From: Bog-756 sp035949055
GTDB taxonomy: Bacteria; Actinomycetota; Acidimicrobiia; Acidimicrobiales; RAAP-2
Length of the DNA stretch: 23,511 nucleotides
Reading direction: 5' to 3'
Assembly: GCA_035949055.1 (NCBI GenBank)
Contig: DASZIO010000003.1
Coordinates: 1-23,511, forward strand
Shown: positions 1-8,169 of the stretch, in pieces
How positions within the stretch are numbered: position 1 is the first letter of the stretch
How the letters are laid out: each line of letters begins with the position of its first letter
Program-made: the position numbers and the translations under genes
Notes under the pieces: model-generated
Told to the model about the DNA's origin: nothing
Seen by the model: the letters and a program-made list of their open reading frames with translations, nothing else
The model's database searches: none

Positions 1-1
1 C

Positions 2-397
2 GTGGCCGCCACCCTGCGAAACACCCTGCGGCTCATCCTGCTCCTGGCCGCCATCACCGCCATCGTGGGTCTGCTGGCCGGCAACCGCTGGGTCCGGGCC
101 AAGCTCAGCACGCGCCAGATGCCGTCGTGGATGACCGGAGGACCGGTCCACGAGTTCGTGGCCCGCCACCGCACCGCCCTGCAGTGGACCGTCCTCGCCG
201 TCGGCCTGCTGGTCCTGGTGATCTGGACCAACCCCACCACGCTGGTGGCCGTGGTGGTGGTGCTGGTCACGTTGGCGGCGGTGGGGCTGGTGGGCCTGTT
301 CGCCGGTCGACACCCTCCAGGGCAGCTGGCCGTGGCCCCCCCGGGCCCTCCGCCGGCTGGGACTGGCGACGATGCCGGGGGCGAGCCGAAGCACTGA
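2..397 (+). CDS. C-terminal part of a small integral membrane protein (5' truncated)
   Basis: The frame is open from the left edge to a TGA at 395-397. The GTG at position 2 could be a start, but it lies at the very edge and the frame is probably the tail of a longer protein. The visible 131 residues hold a hydrophobic segment at about 8-26, a basic loop, two adjacent hydrophobic segments at about 61-102 (the first ending in IWTNPT), and a polar Pro/Gly-rich tail. Actinobacteria have uncharacterised membrane proteins of several hundred residues whose C-termini look like this (recalled from memory). No catalytic motif is visible and no function is assigned. It converges on the hydrolase gene, with 46 bases between the two stop codons. 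Confidence 0.6.
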   Translation: MAATLRNTLRLILLLAAITAIVGLLAGNRWVRAKLSTRQMPSWMTGGPVHEFVARHRTALQWTVLAVGLLVLVIWTNPTTLVAVVVVLVTLAAVGLVGLFAGRHPPGQLAVAPPGPPPAGTGDDAGGEPKH

Positions 398-443
398 TCT
401 CCCCGCCGGCACGACCCCGATATCCGGGATGGCCAGGCCGGAT

Positions 444-2561
444 CTACCCGCCCGAGGGCACCGCGGCGCACGCCGCACCGCCGCAGGGGTTGGTGACCAG
501 GCCATCGAGCAGGAAGGTGGCGCCCTGGTGCTGGGCCGAAGGCTGGGCCCGCGGCACGCCGTGGGGATCCGGCCCGGCCCGGTTGGGCATGTTGGTCAGT
601 GGCGGCGGGGGTGTGCCGCTGTCCCAGACGAACAGGGCCGATCCGCCAAAGGTCGGACCGGTGAGGGCAGGGATCCCGTAGAACGGCACCACATCGGGTG
701 ACCGGCCCGGGGCCAGACCCGGTTGGTGCATCTCGGCGCCGATGGTGCGAGCCTCTGTCTCGGTGGCGATATTGGCCACCTGGTGGTCCCCGAACGCCTC
801 CTCCATCAGCACCTGATGGGGCGGCGTGCCGGGGAGGGGATCGCCGGTCATGAACTGGGCGTAGCCGTCGGCCTCGGATCTGTCCCAGAGCATCTGGATA
901 AGGCCGAGGGCCACCTGTTGCACCAGCTTGTCGGGATAGCTGGTGTTGAGCAGGGCCTCGAACGGATCGAAGTCGACGCTCCGGTTGAGCAGCAACGAGT
1001 AGTCCATGCCCGGCACCCCAAGCACGGCCCGGGTGAACTCCTGGGACACGGCGGTGAGGGCGCCACCTTCGATGCCCCCTTGGCTGTTCCCGTAGTAGGA
1101 GAGGGAGCTCGCGGTGTCGATCACCGGATGAGCGGCACCGGCTTGGAACGCCGGGGCGGTGACCAGCCCCGCCGGACTGGACATCAACCGGCCGAGGAAG
1201 AGAAAGTCGAGCATGCCCTGCTGGCCGCGGTCGGGCAGGATGGGGAACTTCGAGAGGTCGCCCAGGATGCCCGCGTCGGTCCCGATGTCCTGGCTGGCCA
1301 ACCCGAGCCAGTCGGTGCCGCACACCACGAAGTTGCCCACGTCGGCCATGCTCTCGACGACCGGGTCGGTGACCTCGTCGGCGCTGCCCAGCAGTCCGTG
1401 GCCGTACAGCATCGGGTGACCGGGGTAGACGGTCGCCCCCGGGTCGGTGCCGTCGGCCACCACGCTCCGCGGAACGACGCACTCGAAGTTTGCCGTCTGG
1501 ACATTGCCGGGTAGCTGCGCCGGAAGCCCGTCGGGCCCGAGATTGAACTGAGACCCCGGTGGCCCGCCCGGCTGATCGAGGTAGCTCGGCACGGAGAAGG
1601 TGCCGGTCACGACGCGGGCGACGAGGGGGTCCTCCGTCGTGGTGAGGTCGGTGACGCCGGTCACGGCGAAGGCGGGCGCTCCACTGCCGAGCTTGGCGAA
1701 GGCATCGTCCCGCATGTGCAACATCGGACCGGTGAGGCTCTGCTGACTGGCCACGGTGAAGTCCCAGGCCAGGTACAGGTCCGACCGGTTCACGCCGGCT
1801 CCCTGCAAGGTGTTGAAGATCGCCTCCATGTGGGGCTGACGCTGCTGTTCGGCTGTGGTGGGGAGCGGCGTCCCGTCCCGATAATCGCGGAAGGTGGGAT
1901 TGGGCGGGATGGGCTGACCCGAGCCGTCACGGAGGTGGCGGAGGGCCACGATGTACCGATGCCCGTCCGTGTAGTCGGCGGCCGCATGGATGATGAGCGC
2001 CTGCTCGGCGGGATTGGGGTCGTTGGCATCGAGCTCCGCCCAGTACGCCACTCGGTGCCCGGTTCTCGCATCGAGGAGCACGATGGGCGCGTCATTCCCG
2101 AGCGAGGATCCGATGTCGGTGATGGTGGCGATCCCGCTCTGGGTCAGGCTGATCCCGTTGACGTGAAGGATGACAGGAGTGCCCGGGCTGAAGCCGTCGT
2201 TCCCATTGAACGCGGTGGGATCGATGGGGACTCCTTGGTTGTTCCGTGGCATGTCCGCGACGGGGAAGTCGACCCGCCGACCGGTGGCAGTGGATCGGTC
2301 GCGCACCGTGAAGTAGTTGTCGGGGAAGGGCAGCAGGCACTGGGTGGGGTCGAGCGGATCACACCCGGTGGGAGCCGGCATGTCGGCCGAGGCCGCATCG
2401 CTGGCGGCCGCCGGCGAGTCGGGCCCGTTCGACGCGGCAATGCCCGGGCCCGTGGCCGGCGCCCCCGCGGCCACGGTGACCAGCAACAGCGCGGCGAGCC
2501 CAACGGCCGCGGTGGCCAGTGCCGACACGCCGATGACGTTCGATCGGTGGGTGCGGGCCAT
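444..2561 (-). CDS. Secreted alpha/beta-hydrolase-like protein, lipase-like family
   Basis: This 705-residue protein begins with a basic N-terminus and a hydrophobic stretch at about 9-33 ending in small residues, so it is probably exported by Sec. The mature part starts with a conserved-looking region (LLPFPDNYF near residue 77, then DGFSPGTP, DAPIVLLDA and LYLAWDFTVAS). It continues with YGHGLLGS near 386 and a nucleophile elbow YGNSQGG with the candidate catalytic Ser at about 493. A C-terminal DPHG could supply a catalytic His, which is an inference. The layout resembles bacterial secreted lipase/esterase-like proteins of actinobacteria and deltaproteobacteria, and the substrate is unknown. 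ATG 2561 is preferred over in-frame ATGs at 2576 and 2594 because a strong Shine-Dalgarno sits just before it. No operon partner is visible. Confidence 0.8.
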   Translation of the reverse strand: MARTHRSNVIGVSALATAAVGLAALLLVTVAAGAPATGPGIAASNGPDSPAAASDAASADMPAPTGCDPLDPTQCLLPFPDNYFTVRDRSTATGRRVDFPVADMPRNNQGVPIDPTAFNGNDGFSPGTPVILHVNGISLTQSGIATITDIGSSLGNDAPIVLLDARTGHRVAYWAELDANDPNPAEQALIIHAAADYTDGHRYIVALRHLRDGSGQPIPPNPTFRDYRDGTPLPTTAEQQRQPHMEAIFNTLQGAGVNRSDLYLAWDFTVASQQSLTGPMLHMRDDAFAKLGSGAPAFAVTGVTDLTTTEDPLVARVVTGTFSVPSYLDQPGGPPGSQFNLGPDGLPAQLPGNVQTANFECVVPRSVVADGTDPGATVYPGHPMLYGHGLLGSADEVTDPVVESMADVGNFVVCGTDWLGLASQDIGTDAGILGDLSKFPILPDRGQQGMLDFLFLGRLMSSPAGLVTAPAFQAGAAHPVIDTASSLSYYGNSQGGIEGGALTAVSQEFTRAVLGVPGMDYSLLLNRSVDFDPFEALLNTSYPDKLVQQVALGLIQMLWDRSEADGYAQFMTGDPLPGTPPHQVLMEEAFGDHQVANIATETEARTIGAEMHQPGLAPGRSPDVVPFYGIPALTGPTFGGSALFVWDSGTPPPPLTNMPNRAGPDPHGVPRAQPSAQHQGATFLLDGLVTNPCGGAACAAVPSGG

Positions 2562-2565
2562 CGGT

Positions 2566-2574
2566 CCCCCCTCC
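2566..2574 (-). promoter_or_regulatory. Ribosome binding site that fixes the hydrolase start
   Basis: On the minus strand this reads GGAGGGGGG, four bases before ATG 2561 (eight from the GGAGG core). The two upstream in-frame ATGs at 2576 and 2594 would place this site at or inside the coding region, so 2561 is the better start. Confidence 0.7.
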
Positions 2575-2583
2575 ATGCTCTGA

Positions 2584-2611
2584 AGATCCGTCATCCCCCT
2601 GGACCGGATCT
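2584..2611. promoter_or_regulatory. Inverted repeat in the hydrolase leader, possible operator
   Basis: Perfect 7-base arms AGATCCG (2584-2590) and CGGATCT (2605-2611) are separated by 14 bases, so half-site centres are 21 bases apart, about two helical turns. The repeat starts about 23 bases upstream of the hydrolase ATG. A TAnnnT-like box lies just beyond it at 2618-2623, so the repeat would start close to the transcription start. It could be a repressor site or an mRNA hairpin. No regulator is encoded next to it. Confidence 0.35.
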
Positions 2612-2617
2612 GAGATC

Positions 2618-2623
2618 ACGGTA
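2618..2623 (-). promoter_or_regulatory. Possible -10 box of the hydrolase gene
   Basis: The minus strand reads TACCGT, a TAnnnT match, which predicts transcription starting near 2611 with a leader of about 50 bases. No convincing -35 hexamer was found, so the call rests on position and a loose consensus only. Confidence 0.25.
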
Positions 2624-2732
2624 ACAGGGCTCGCGGACCGCGACCACGGTGGCGATGGATCGGTTCGCCGCCGGAGCATTCCCCGGATGGCGGCTGAAGG
2701 CCCGGCTGGTCGCCGGGGAGGGGAGGGCGCAG

Positions 2733-5700
2733 TCAGCGGGCGGACCGGCCGGCCGGGAGGGCGCCGTCTGGCGTCGCCTGCCTGGCGGATCCGGTCGAGT
2801 CGCCGGCCCCGGTTGACGCCGCGGTCGCGGCCGCCTCGCCGTTCCCCGTGGCGACGGGATCGCCCAGCTGGTCCCAGTGGCCGAGGGAGGCGATGAACTC
2901 GTCGGTCTCCTGCTGGGCCGCCACCATCCGCTTCTCCGCCCCCGCGGCCAGCAACTTTCCGAAGACCGGTATCTCCCACAGCGACTCGGCCCGCAAGATG
3001 GCCATCAGCACGGGGACGAGGTGTTCGGCGGTGTCGATGACGACGTAGCGGGGTAGCCACTCCGGGTCGTACTTGGCGTTGAACCGCCATAGGGACTCGA
3101 TCTGGGCGAAGTTCGACAGGCGTTTGAGGAACCATCGCTCAGCCCGTTGCACCGTTCCGTCCCCTTTGTCACCGGACAACGTCGACCGCAGCGTGGCGAA
3201 GTTCAGGCTCAGCCCCTGGTGGCCGCCGGCGCGCAGGTGTTCGATGGTCGAGCACAGCGCGAAGTCCAGCAGGCCGTTCGGATGCTCACCCGGATCGCGC
3301 CGCATGAGGTCGAGCGAATAGCCACCGATACCGGGCGCCGGCACGAACTGGCACATGGCCGCGGCCTCCCCGTCCGGCCCTCGTACCACGGTGAGGAGGA
3401 GCCCGGTGTCCCGCGGGTCGAAGACGCGCCCCAGCATCATCGAGAAACCACGCTCGTGCTCACCCTGTCGGCTGAGGCTCATCAGCGCCGTTAGCTCCTC
3501 TGAGAGGGAGGCATCGAGGTGGGACGGGTCGTGGAATGAGACGGTGTAGCCGTACTTCCCGATCCGGTTGAACGCCTGGCGGAGACCCTTCTTCTCGCCG
3601 CCGGCCAGGTTGAACTGCTGCACCCTGACCACTGCCTCGTCTCCGAGGTAGATGTTGTGCATCCCCGAGTCGCGGTAGACGGACAACCAGTCCTCGCCCG
3701 CGCCCATCACCGATGTGACCCACCCGTGGCTGTCGGCGAAACGCCGGAACGCGCCCCACGCCTGCTCGCGTTCGTTGAGCGGCCCGATCGGATCGGGCGA
3801 GATGAGGCAAACCCCGCCGTACACCGCGTAGGCCACCAGGCTGTCGCGGTGGAAGAACCACTGCTTGTCGCTGCGGAGGGCGAAGTAGTCGAGCGTCGAG
3901 GTGCCGTGACGACGGACGATGTCGCGGGCGCGGTACTCCGCGGCGCGCCCCGACGTGAGCCGCCGGTCGACCACCGGGCGGGTGAGGAGGAACAGGGTCA
4001 GCGCGACCAGGGACAGACCGATGGCCAGCAATGCCGGCGAGATGAACCGGTCGGCGCGGTGGGGGAGGGCGATGGTGCGGATGCCGACCAGGCGTTCGGA
4101 CACCGCCCAGAGGGCCGTCCACCATGGGATGCGGGTGGCGTGGTGCCCGAGCCGCGTGAACAGCTCGATGGAGACTGCGGTCACGAGCGTGATACCGAGC
4201 GCGCCCACCCCCAGGGCCACAAGGGCGGAGCGCATCGACGACCGGTCCGATGCGGCCTGGAAGTCCCGCCGGTTGACGATGAGGAGCACCAGGACGGCCA
4301 GGGCCACCGCCGATTCCTCGACGTCGGCGCCGGCCACCAGGTGGAGGACGATGGTGCCGGCCAGGAGAATGACGGCCACCCGCCACGCCCGGCGCTGGCC
4401 GCGGAGGATGCCCCGGCCCACGGCGAGCAAGGCCAGGCCCGCCATGGCGATGAGGGTGCCCGCCGCCACGCTGGCCCCGAGCGGCAGTATCTCCATCACC
4501 ACGTGCAGCCGGCCGCGCAGCGGCGGGGTGACGGCGTCGAGGAGGTCGACCACGCCGGCCACGAGGATGGCGGCGGCGGTCCAGCGCCGCACCCGGCGAG
4601 GTCGCCGGTGGGCCTGGCTCAAGTCCGGCGGAGGCGGCCACGACGCTCCCACCGGGTAGGACGCCACCAGGGAGGGGTGCAGGCTCCCCGTGCTCCGGCC
4701 GCGGGTGACCGCCCGCTCGAGGATATTCGGGGACCGCAGGTCGTTCTGGGCCAACAGCATGCGGACGTGGAGCTCGGCCCCCGTCTCGAGCTCGACCCAG
4801 CTCACCCGCTGGTTGTGCAGGAAGACCGGCGGCAGCCCGAGCCGTCCGCGGTGCTCCTCGACCACCTCGGCCGTCGCCCCGACGTTGGCGTAGAAGCCGA
4901 GCCCGAGGTGGGTGAGCTCCGACTGGAACGTCGCCGCGGTGATCAGGCCGGCGTAGCCCCGGCCGACCAGCCGGCGCCCGGCGTCGCGGGCCGTGTCGTT
5001 GGCGGCGGCCTCCGAGCGGACTTCGTCGAGCGCGCCGCCGCCGAGGATCGACCACATCCGACGGCTGAGCAGTCCGAGGACCAGCGCCAGCACCCCGAGC
5101 ACCACCAGCGCGACCGAAGTAGCCACCACGAGCTGGTCGCCCCAGTCGGCCTGGTGGGCGTGGCGGATGGCCCGGGCGGTGAACGACGACCCGAGGCGTC
5201 CGAGCACCCACGGCGTCACCGCCACCCGTAGCAGTGCGGCCACCACGAAGGGGACGAGGAGCCACCAGGCGTAGCGGCCGAGACGCCGGTAGAGGGTTCG
5301 TGATACGACGAAGCGGGACAGCGCCGAGGGATCGCTCAGCCGGTGGAGCCCGATCAACCACGGCGCGTCGTCGGTGGACTGGGCGGCCAACGACCGCCAG
5401 GCGCGCCCGGCGGGGGTCGGGCCGACGATCCCTGGCTTGGCATCGGCGGCCGGGTCGAATTCGGTCTCGGGCCCGCTGCACCCGACGGCGTAGGCATGTT
5501 CGCCGGGCTCCACCCGGACCACTCGCACGCCGCTGGCCGTACGCAGATGGAGGTCGACGGGGCCGCATTGCTCGACTCCCCGCGCGGCCAGGTGGGCCAT
5601 GGCGTCGGGATCGTCGGCATAGCCCGGTTCGTGGGCACCCGTCTGCCGGATGACTCGCCGCTCGTCGACGTCGAGGAACCGGGTGAGCGCCCCGCCGAGC

Positions 5701-6017
5701 TCGGGATGGGCGCGGAGGGCCTGTTCCGCTTCGGCCAGGGGGGCGGCACACCCGGTGAGGTCGAAGAGGTTGCCCGCCACGATGAGCACGCCGGGGCCGT
5801 CCCAGGTGTCGAGGGCGCGGGCCAACTGCCGGGTGGTCGCCAGCGTCGACGCGGTCGCCTGGGGGGTGAGCAGCAGGTCGCTCACCACCATGACCCGCCG
5901 ACCGACGCCCACGTCCACCCGGGTGGCGCCGGGCTCGGGGGAGAAGTCCCCCGCCGGTCCGCCCGTCGTGTGCCCCTCGGGCCCTACCTGCACCGACGAT
6001 GGTCTGGTGGTGGTCAC
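2733..6017 (-). CDS. Membrane protein: degenerate metallophosphoesterase-like part fused to DUF2156 / MprF-type LPG synthase domain
   Basis: This 1094-residue protein starts at GTG 6017, behind GGAGGGG; longer readings would overlap the divergent acs gene. Residues about 40-240 and 330-420 resemble a calcineurin-like phosphoesterase split by two hydrophobic segments (about 250-272 and 296-317). Its metal-site motifs are substituted: DLLL (47-50) for D-x-H, GNLFD (82-86) for GD-x-x-D, GAHE (127-130) for GNHD, and AATF (361-364) for GHTH. About six further hydrophobic segments span roughly 477-676. The C-terminal part, about 706-1010, matches DUF2156 / phosphatidylglycerol lysyltransferase C-terminal domains: DYFALRSDK, ISPDPIGP, GGEKKGLRQAFNR and a late FNAKYDPEW. 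Such domains transfer aminoacyl groups from tRNA to membrane lipids, which makes lipid modification the best guess. No tRNA synthetase domain is attached, unlike mycobacterial LysX. The phosphoesterase part is probably non-catalytic (inference). Confidence 0.78.
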   Translation of the reverse strand: MTTTRPSSVQVGPEGHTTGGPAGDFSPEPGATRVDVGVGRRVMVVSDLLLTPQATASTLATTRQLARALDTWDGPGVLIVAGNLFDLTGCAAPLAEAEQALRAHPELGGALTRFLDVDERRVIRQTGAHEPGYADDPDAMAHLAARGVEQCGPVDLHLRTASGVRVVRVEPGEHAYAVGCSGPETEFDPAADAKPGIVGPTPAGRAWRSLAAQSTDDAPWLIGLHRLSDPSALSRFVVSRTLYRRLGRYAWWLLVPFVVAALLRVAVTPWVLGRLGSSFTARAIRHAHQADWGDQLVVATSVALVVLGVLALVLGLLSRRMWSILGGGALDEVRSEAAANDTARDAGRRLVGRGYAGLITAATFQSELTHLGLGFYANVGATAEVVEEHRGRLGLPPVFLHNQRVSWVELETGAELHVRMLLAQNDLRSPNILERAVTRGRSTGSLHPSLVASYPVGASWPPPPDLSQAHRRPRRVRRWTAAAILVAGVVDLLDAVTPPLRGRLHVVMEILPLGASVAAGTLIAMAGLALLAVGRGILRGQRRAWRVAVILLAGTIVLHLVAGADVEESAVALAVLVLLIVNRRDFQAASDRSSMRSALVALGVGALGITLVTAVSIELFTRLGHHATRIPWWTALWAVSERLVGIRTIALPHRADRFISPALLAIGLSLVALTLFLLTRPVVDRRLTSGRAAEYRARDIVRRHGTSTLDYFALRSDKQWFFHRDSLVAYAVYGGVCLISPDPIGPLNEREQAWGAFRRFADSHGWVTSVMGAGEDWLSVYRDSGMHNIYLGDEAVVRVQQFNLAGGEKKGLRQAFNRIGKYGYTVSFHDPSHLDASLSEELTALMSLSRQGEHERGFSMMLGRVFDPRDTGLLLTVVRGPDGEAAAMCQFVPAPGIGGYSLDLMRRDPGEHPNGLLDFALCSTIEHLRAGGHQGLSLNFATLRSTLSGDKGDGTVQRAERWFLKRLSNFAQIESLWRFNAKYDPEWLPRYVVIDTAEHLVPVLMAILRAESLWEIPVFGKLLAAGAEKRMVAAQQETDEFIASLGHWDQLGDPVATGNGEAAATAASTGAGDSTGSARQATPDGALPAGRSAR

Positions 6018-6135
6018 GGCCCCTCCATCGTAGGGTCCGGCCGGCGTTAGGCTGAGGCGCGTCGCGCCAGGAGGTCTGGGACCCGCCTGGCCAGGGGAAC
6101 CCTGGTGAGGGAGGCGGTGGTGAGGAAGGGGAACG

Positions 6136-8169
6136 ATGCCTGACGACGCACGCAGCCAGCCGTCCGCCGCGGCCGCCCCGACCGAGGCCACCATCGAGGA
6201 CTACTTTTCGGAGGACCGGGTCTTCCCGCCTCCCGAGGACTTCCGCCGGCAGGCGGTGGCCAGTGATCCCGGGGTCTACGACCGGGCCGACGCCGACTGG
6301 CGCGGTTTCTGGGCCGAACAGGCCGGGGCCCTCGACTGGTTCCGAACCTGGGAGTCGGTCCTCGAATGGAAGCTTCCCTTCGCCCGGTGGTTCGAGGGCG
6401 GGACCCTGAACGTCTCCTACAACTGCCTGGACCGGCACGTGGCCGCCGGCCACGGCGACAAGGTGGCCTTCCACTGGGAGGGCGAGCCCGGCGACACCCG
6501 GACGGTGACCTACGGTCAGTTGCTCGCGGACGTGTCGAGGTTCGCCAACGTGCTCCGCGGGCTAGGCGTCGGCCGAGGTGACCGGGTGGCTGTCTACATG
6601 CCGATGATCCCCGAGCTTCCGGTGGCCATGCTGGCCTGCACCCGCATCGGCGCCGTCCATTCGGTGGTCTTCGGCGGGTTCTCCTCCGAGGCGTTGCGCG
6701 ACAGGATCCTCGATGCCGCGGCCCGGGTGGTCGTCACGGCCGACGGAGGGTGGCGGCGGGGTGCCGCCTCCGCCCTGAAGGGCAGCGTGGACGTCGCGGT
6801 GTCAGCGTCTCCGTGCGTGGAACATGTGGTGGTGGCGCGCCGGCTCGGTGAAGCGGCGGATCCGGTCACGTCGATGACCCCGGGGCGCGATCACTGGTGG
6901 CACGAGCTGATGAGCGGGACCGACACCGCGGCCGGCGGGCCACCAGCGGACCGCTGCGAGCCCGAGCACATGGCGGCCGAGGACCTGTTGTTCCTCCTGT
7001 ACACCTCCGGCACCACGGCGGCGCCCAAGGGCATCATGCACACCACCGGGGGCTATCTGACCCAGGTGGCCTTCACCCACCGGTGGGTGTTCGACCTCCA
7101 TCCCGAGCGCGACGTCTACTGGTGCGCCGCCGACATCGGCTGGGTCACCGGGCACAGCTACATCGTCTACGGGCCGCTGGCCAACGGGGCCACGTCGGTC
7201 ATGTACGAGGGGACACCCGACTTTCCCGACCGCGACCGCTGGTGGTCGATCATCGAGCGCTACGGGGTCACCATCCTCTATACCGCTCCCACCGCCATCC
7301 GCACCTTCATGAAGTGGGGGACCGACTACCCGGGGCGCCACGACCTCACGTCGCTTCGGGTTCTCGGTTCGGTCGGGGAGCCGATCAACCCGGAGGCCTG
7401 GATGTGGTACTCCTCGAACATCGGCGGGGGTCGCTGCCCGGTGGTCGACACCTGGTGGCAGACCGAGACCGGGGGGATCATGATCGCCCCGCTCCCCGGG
7501 ATCACCGCCACCAAGCCGGGATCGGCCACGTTCCCGCTTCCCGGCATCGGGGCCGAGGTGGTGGACGAGGGCGGGGCGCCCATCGCCAAGGGGGGCGGCT
7601 ACTTGACCCTGCACCGGCCGTGGCCGTCGATGCTCCGCGGCATCTACGGAGACCCCGAGCGCTACCGGCAGACCTACTGGAGCCGGTTCGAGGGCCGCTA
7701 CTTCGCCGGGGACGGGGCCAAGGTGGATGAGGACGGCTACCTGTGGCTGCTCGGCCGGGTGGACGACGTGATGAACGTGTCAGGCCACCGCATCTCGACC
7801 ACCGAGGTGGAGTCGGCCCTGGTGGACCACCCGGCGGTGGCGGAATCGGCCGTGGTCGGGGCGACCGACGCAACCACCGGGCAGGCCATCGTGGCCTTCG
7901 TCACGCTGAAGGCCGACGCCGGAGGGGCCAGCGACCAACGCGGCGAAGAGCTCCGGGCCCACGTCGCCACGAAGATCGGCCCCATCGCCCGACCCCGGAC
8001 GGTGGTGTTCACCGACGAGCTGCCGAAGACCCGCAGCGGGAAGATCATGCGGCGCCTGCTGCGTGACGTAGCCGAGGGGCGGGTGCTCGGGGACACGACC
8101 ACACTGGCCGACGCCTCGGTCGTCGAGGAGATCCGCCGGCTGGCCGCAACCTCGCCGACCGAGGAGTGA
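6136..8169 (+). CDS. acs: Acetyl-coenzyme A synthetase
   Basis: This 677-residue protein has normal Acs length and a full-length alignment of landmarks. It should activate acetate with ATP and CoA in the cytoplasm, through acetyl-AMP. The N-terminal Acs region includes VYDRADADWRGFWAEQ. The ATP-binding motif is YTSGTTAAPKG (289-299), the adenine/acetate-pocket motif is DTWWQTETGG (438-447), and YFAGDGAKVDEDGYLWLLGR precedes the hinge. The C-terminal lid ends in KTRSGKIMRR, where Lys636 is the adenylation lysine that protein acetylation usually controls. The tryptophan in WWQTETGG is typical of acetate-specific enzymes. ATG 6136 follows a purine-rich GAGGAAGGGG. The A3 loop has Ala-Ala where Gly-Lys is usual. 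Propionate is a possible alternative substrate, but the motif set favours acetate. The gene diverges from the DUF2156 gene and is coupled to the HAD gene downstream. Confidence 0.93.
   Translation: MPDDARSQPSAAAAPTEATIEDYFSEDRVFPPPEDFRRQAVASDPGVYDRADADWRGFWAEQAGALDWFRTWESVLEWKLPFARWFEGGTLNVSYNCLDRHVAAGHGDKVAFHWEGEPGDTRTVTYGQLLADVSRFANVLRGLGVGRGDRVAVYMPMIPELPVAMLACTRIGAVHSVVFGGFSSEALRDRILDAAARVVVTADGGWRRGAASALKGSVDVAVSASPCVEHVVVARRLGEAADPVTSMTPGRDHWWHELMSGTDTAAGGPPADRCEPEHMAAEDLLFLLYTSGTTAAPKGIMHTTGGYLTQVAFTHRWVFDLHPERDVYWCAADIGWVTGHSYIVYGPLANGATSVMYEGTPDFPDRDRWWSIIERYGVTILYTAPTAIRTFMKWGTDYPGRHDLTSLRVLGSVGEPINPEAWMWYSSNIGGGRCPVVDTWWQTETGGIMIAPLPGITATKPGSATFPLPGIGAEVVDEGGAPIAKGGGYLTLHRPWPSMLRGIYGDPERYRQTYWSRFEGRYFAGDGAKVDEDGYLWLLGRVDDVMNVSGHRISTTEVESALVDHPAVAESAVVGATDATTGQAIVAFVTLKADAGGASDQRGEELRAHVATKIGPIARPRTVVFTDELPKTRSGKIMRRLLRDVAEGRVLGDTTTLADASVVEEIRRLAATSPTEE

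Noticed and set aside
3657..5231. A 524-codon open frame on the plus strand
   Set aside because: It lies antisense to the DUF2156 gene and has shadow-type composition (His, Arg, Gly, Pro, Glu) with no recognisable motif.
6027..6032. TACGAT on the minus strand as a -10 box for the DUF2156 gene
   Set aside because: It is only nine bases from GTG 6017, so transcription would start within or just after the Shine-Dalgarno, leaving it unused. The two signals conflict, so I did not list it.
3460..6474. A 1004-codon open frame on the minus strand overlapping the DUF2156 gene
   Set aside because: It is a shifted frame over the DUF2156 gene and the acs start. Its translation is Arg/Pro/Gly-rich without domains, a common artefact of GC-rich codon usage.
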